In this document: piece after piece, positions 63,049 to 64,000 of the stretch | Position numbering within the stretch: the stretch's first letter is position 1 | How the letters are laid out: every line of letters starts with the position of its first letter | DNA from: Paenibacillus oenotherae | GTDB taxonomy: Bacteria; Bacillota; Bacilli; Paenibacillales; Paenibacillaceae | Length of the DNA stretch: 64,000 bases | Direction: 5' to 3' | Assembly: GCF_019443105.1 (NCBI RefSeq) | Contig: NZ_JAHZIJ010000012.1 | Location: 1-64,000, forward strand | Program-made: the position numbers and the translations under genes | Notes under the pieces: generated by a model | Seen by the model: only the letters and a program-made list of their open reading frames with translations | Database searches by the model: none | Told to the model about the DNA's origin: nothing

Positions 63049-63954
63049 ATGAATGCCACTATAGTCAAGAAAAGAAAGAAGAAGTGGTGGCTTAATTACA
63101 CATTTTGGTTTATATTGCCTTCGTTTGTGCTATATACCTTGTTTGTAATATGGCCGACAGTGAGCAGCATTAATTTAAGTTTTACCTCATGGGATGGAAT
63201 TAATCCGGAAGTGCGTTATATCGGTTTGGACAATTTCAAAGAAATCTGGGAAAGCACGCGCGTTCATAATGCGCTGAAAAATACAATCATTCTGGCAGTG
63301 TCGCTTGTTGTGCTTGAGAACGTCGTAGCGCTGGGACTGGCTATTCTCGTTGATAAGGTGCGATGGTTTCGCAATCTGTTCCGCAGCATCTTTTATTTCC
63401 CCGTCTTGATGAGCGGGATCATTATGGGTTTTATTTGGATGATTATTCTGAATTACAACTTTGGTGTCTTTAATCAACTGCTGGATATGACAGGACTCGC
63501 ATCCTGGAAGCTGGATTGGTTAGGCAATCCGGACTTTGCATTGTGGGCGATTATTTTGTCAACAGTCTGGAAAGCGGCGGGCTACTACATGATTATTTAT
63601 TTGGCCGGCCTGCAAGGCATCCCTCAGGACTTGCTGGAAGCTGCAAGTATCGACGGAGCCGGAAGATGGAAGCAATTTGTTCATATTACATTCCCATTGC
63701 TCGCCGGAGCGACGACCGTATGCGTCATGCTGTCGATGATCGGGTCGCTCAAGCTGTTTGATCAAATTGCTGTCATGACGAACGGCGGCCCCGGTTTTGC
63801 AACGGAAACGCTGACATACATCATCTACAGAGTTGCTTTCGGAGAAGGCAGACAGGGCTTTGGCACGGCGCTTTCCCTTGTACTATTTGCGCTAATTTTG
63901 ATTGTTTCGCTCATCCAGATCAAGTTGCTTCGCAGAAGAGAGGTGCAAATGTAA
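63049..63954 (+). CDS. Sugar ABC transporter permease (MalF/MsmF-like)
   Basis: A 301-residue permease with six predicted segments and the EAA loop (LEAASIDGAGRWKQFVHITFPLL near residue 195). LDNFKEIWESTRVHNALKNT near residue 60 is the usual periplasmic-side text of the family. AGGCAGGAGAACACC precedes the ATG. It forms the second importer with the lipoprotein at 61577 and the permease starting at 63956. Confidence 0.9.
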   Translation: MNATIVKKRKKKWWLNYTFWFILPSFVLYTLFVIWPTVSSINLSFTSWDGINPEVRYIGLDNFKEIWESTRVHNALKNTIILAVSLVVLENVVALGLAILVDKVRWFRNLFRSIFYFPVLMSGIIMGFIWMIILNYNFGVFNQLLDMTGLASWKLDWLGNPDFALWAIILSTVWKAAGYYMIIYLAGLQGIPQDLLEAASIDGAGRWKQFVHITFPLLAGATTVCVMLSMIGSLKLFDQIAVMTNGGPGFATETLTYIIYRVAFGEGRQGFGTALSLVLFALILIVSLIQIKLLRRREVQM

Positions 63955-63955
63955 C

Positions 63956-64000
63956 ATGAAAAAGCATAAAAAAATAAAGGCTAGCGACATTATCCTGTTC
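63956..64000 (+). CDS. Start of next permease gene (partial)
   Basis: ATG 63956 begins 1 base after the preceding TAA, with AGAGGTGC upstream. The 15 residues visible (MKKHKKIKASDIILF) are a basic N-terminus followed by the start of a hydrophobic segment. The operon position fits the MalG-type partner permease. The gene runs off the window. Confidence 0.6.
   Translation, partial: MKKHKKIKASDIILF

Overview
The window looks like chromosome from a Paenibacillus-type Firmicute. The evidence is the gene order sigW-rsiW-cdaA-cdaR-glmM-glmS, a glmS ribozyme, strong GGAGG ribosome binding sites, a tiny YjcZ-type membrane protein, and YesM/YesN two-component regulators beside sugar ABC transporters. 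This rests on gene content alone; no search was run.

Layout. 1-870: 3' end of a 23S rRNA gene followed directly by seven tRNAs, with no 5S gene between. 1,000-7,200: tiny membrane protein, then an operon with two ABC ATPases, membrane subunits and an ECF sigma factor. 7,200-10,970: DJ-1/PfpI protein with divergent LysR regulator, then a Fur-controlled iron-siderophore ATPase and FhuF-like reductase. 11,130-11,470: four tRNAs. 11,661-23,411: ppc, an EamA transporter, sigW, rsiW (with a SigW-type promoter between the two), cdaA, cdaR, glmM, glmS ribozyme and glmS.

23,437-42,510 is an AT-rich accessory block starting 25 bp after the glmS stop codon, the Tn7 attachment position. It reads as a tandem array of Tn7-like elements. 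Two families of putative TnsB-site repeats mark the ends, in the Tn7 orientation (close-packed sites toward glmS, spaced sites away). Element A (23,437-35,659) carries a decayed DUF4365-type gene, an older element end, a type I holin-like toxin, a truncated ATPase fragment, a complete Wadjet anti-plasmid system (jetABC plus a reversed, convergent jetD) and an unrecognised 566-aa protein with a PD-(D/E)XK nuclease motif. Element B (35,664-42,451) carries a broken tnsE, a broken adenine methyltransferase, a sigma-like gene, an unrecognised 236-aa protein and small ORFs. Neither element has an intact transposase. A truncated end remnant and a strong terminator follow.

42,891-50,850: epimerase, unknown genes, an ECF sigma with SnoaL-like tail, SRPBCC and VOC proteins, a penicillin-binding protein remnant, and a DUF4386/XRE operon. 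51,050-64,000: a carbohydrate uptake locus with sugar-isomerase-like enzyme, YesM/YesN-type kinase and regulator, three solute-binding lipoproteins, permeases and an esterase-like hydrolase. No ATPase gene for these importers is present, so they probably share an MsmX-type ATPase encoded elsewhere.
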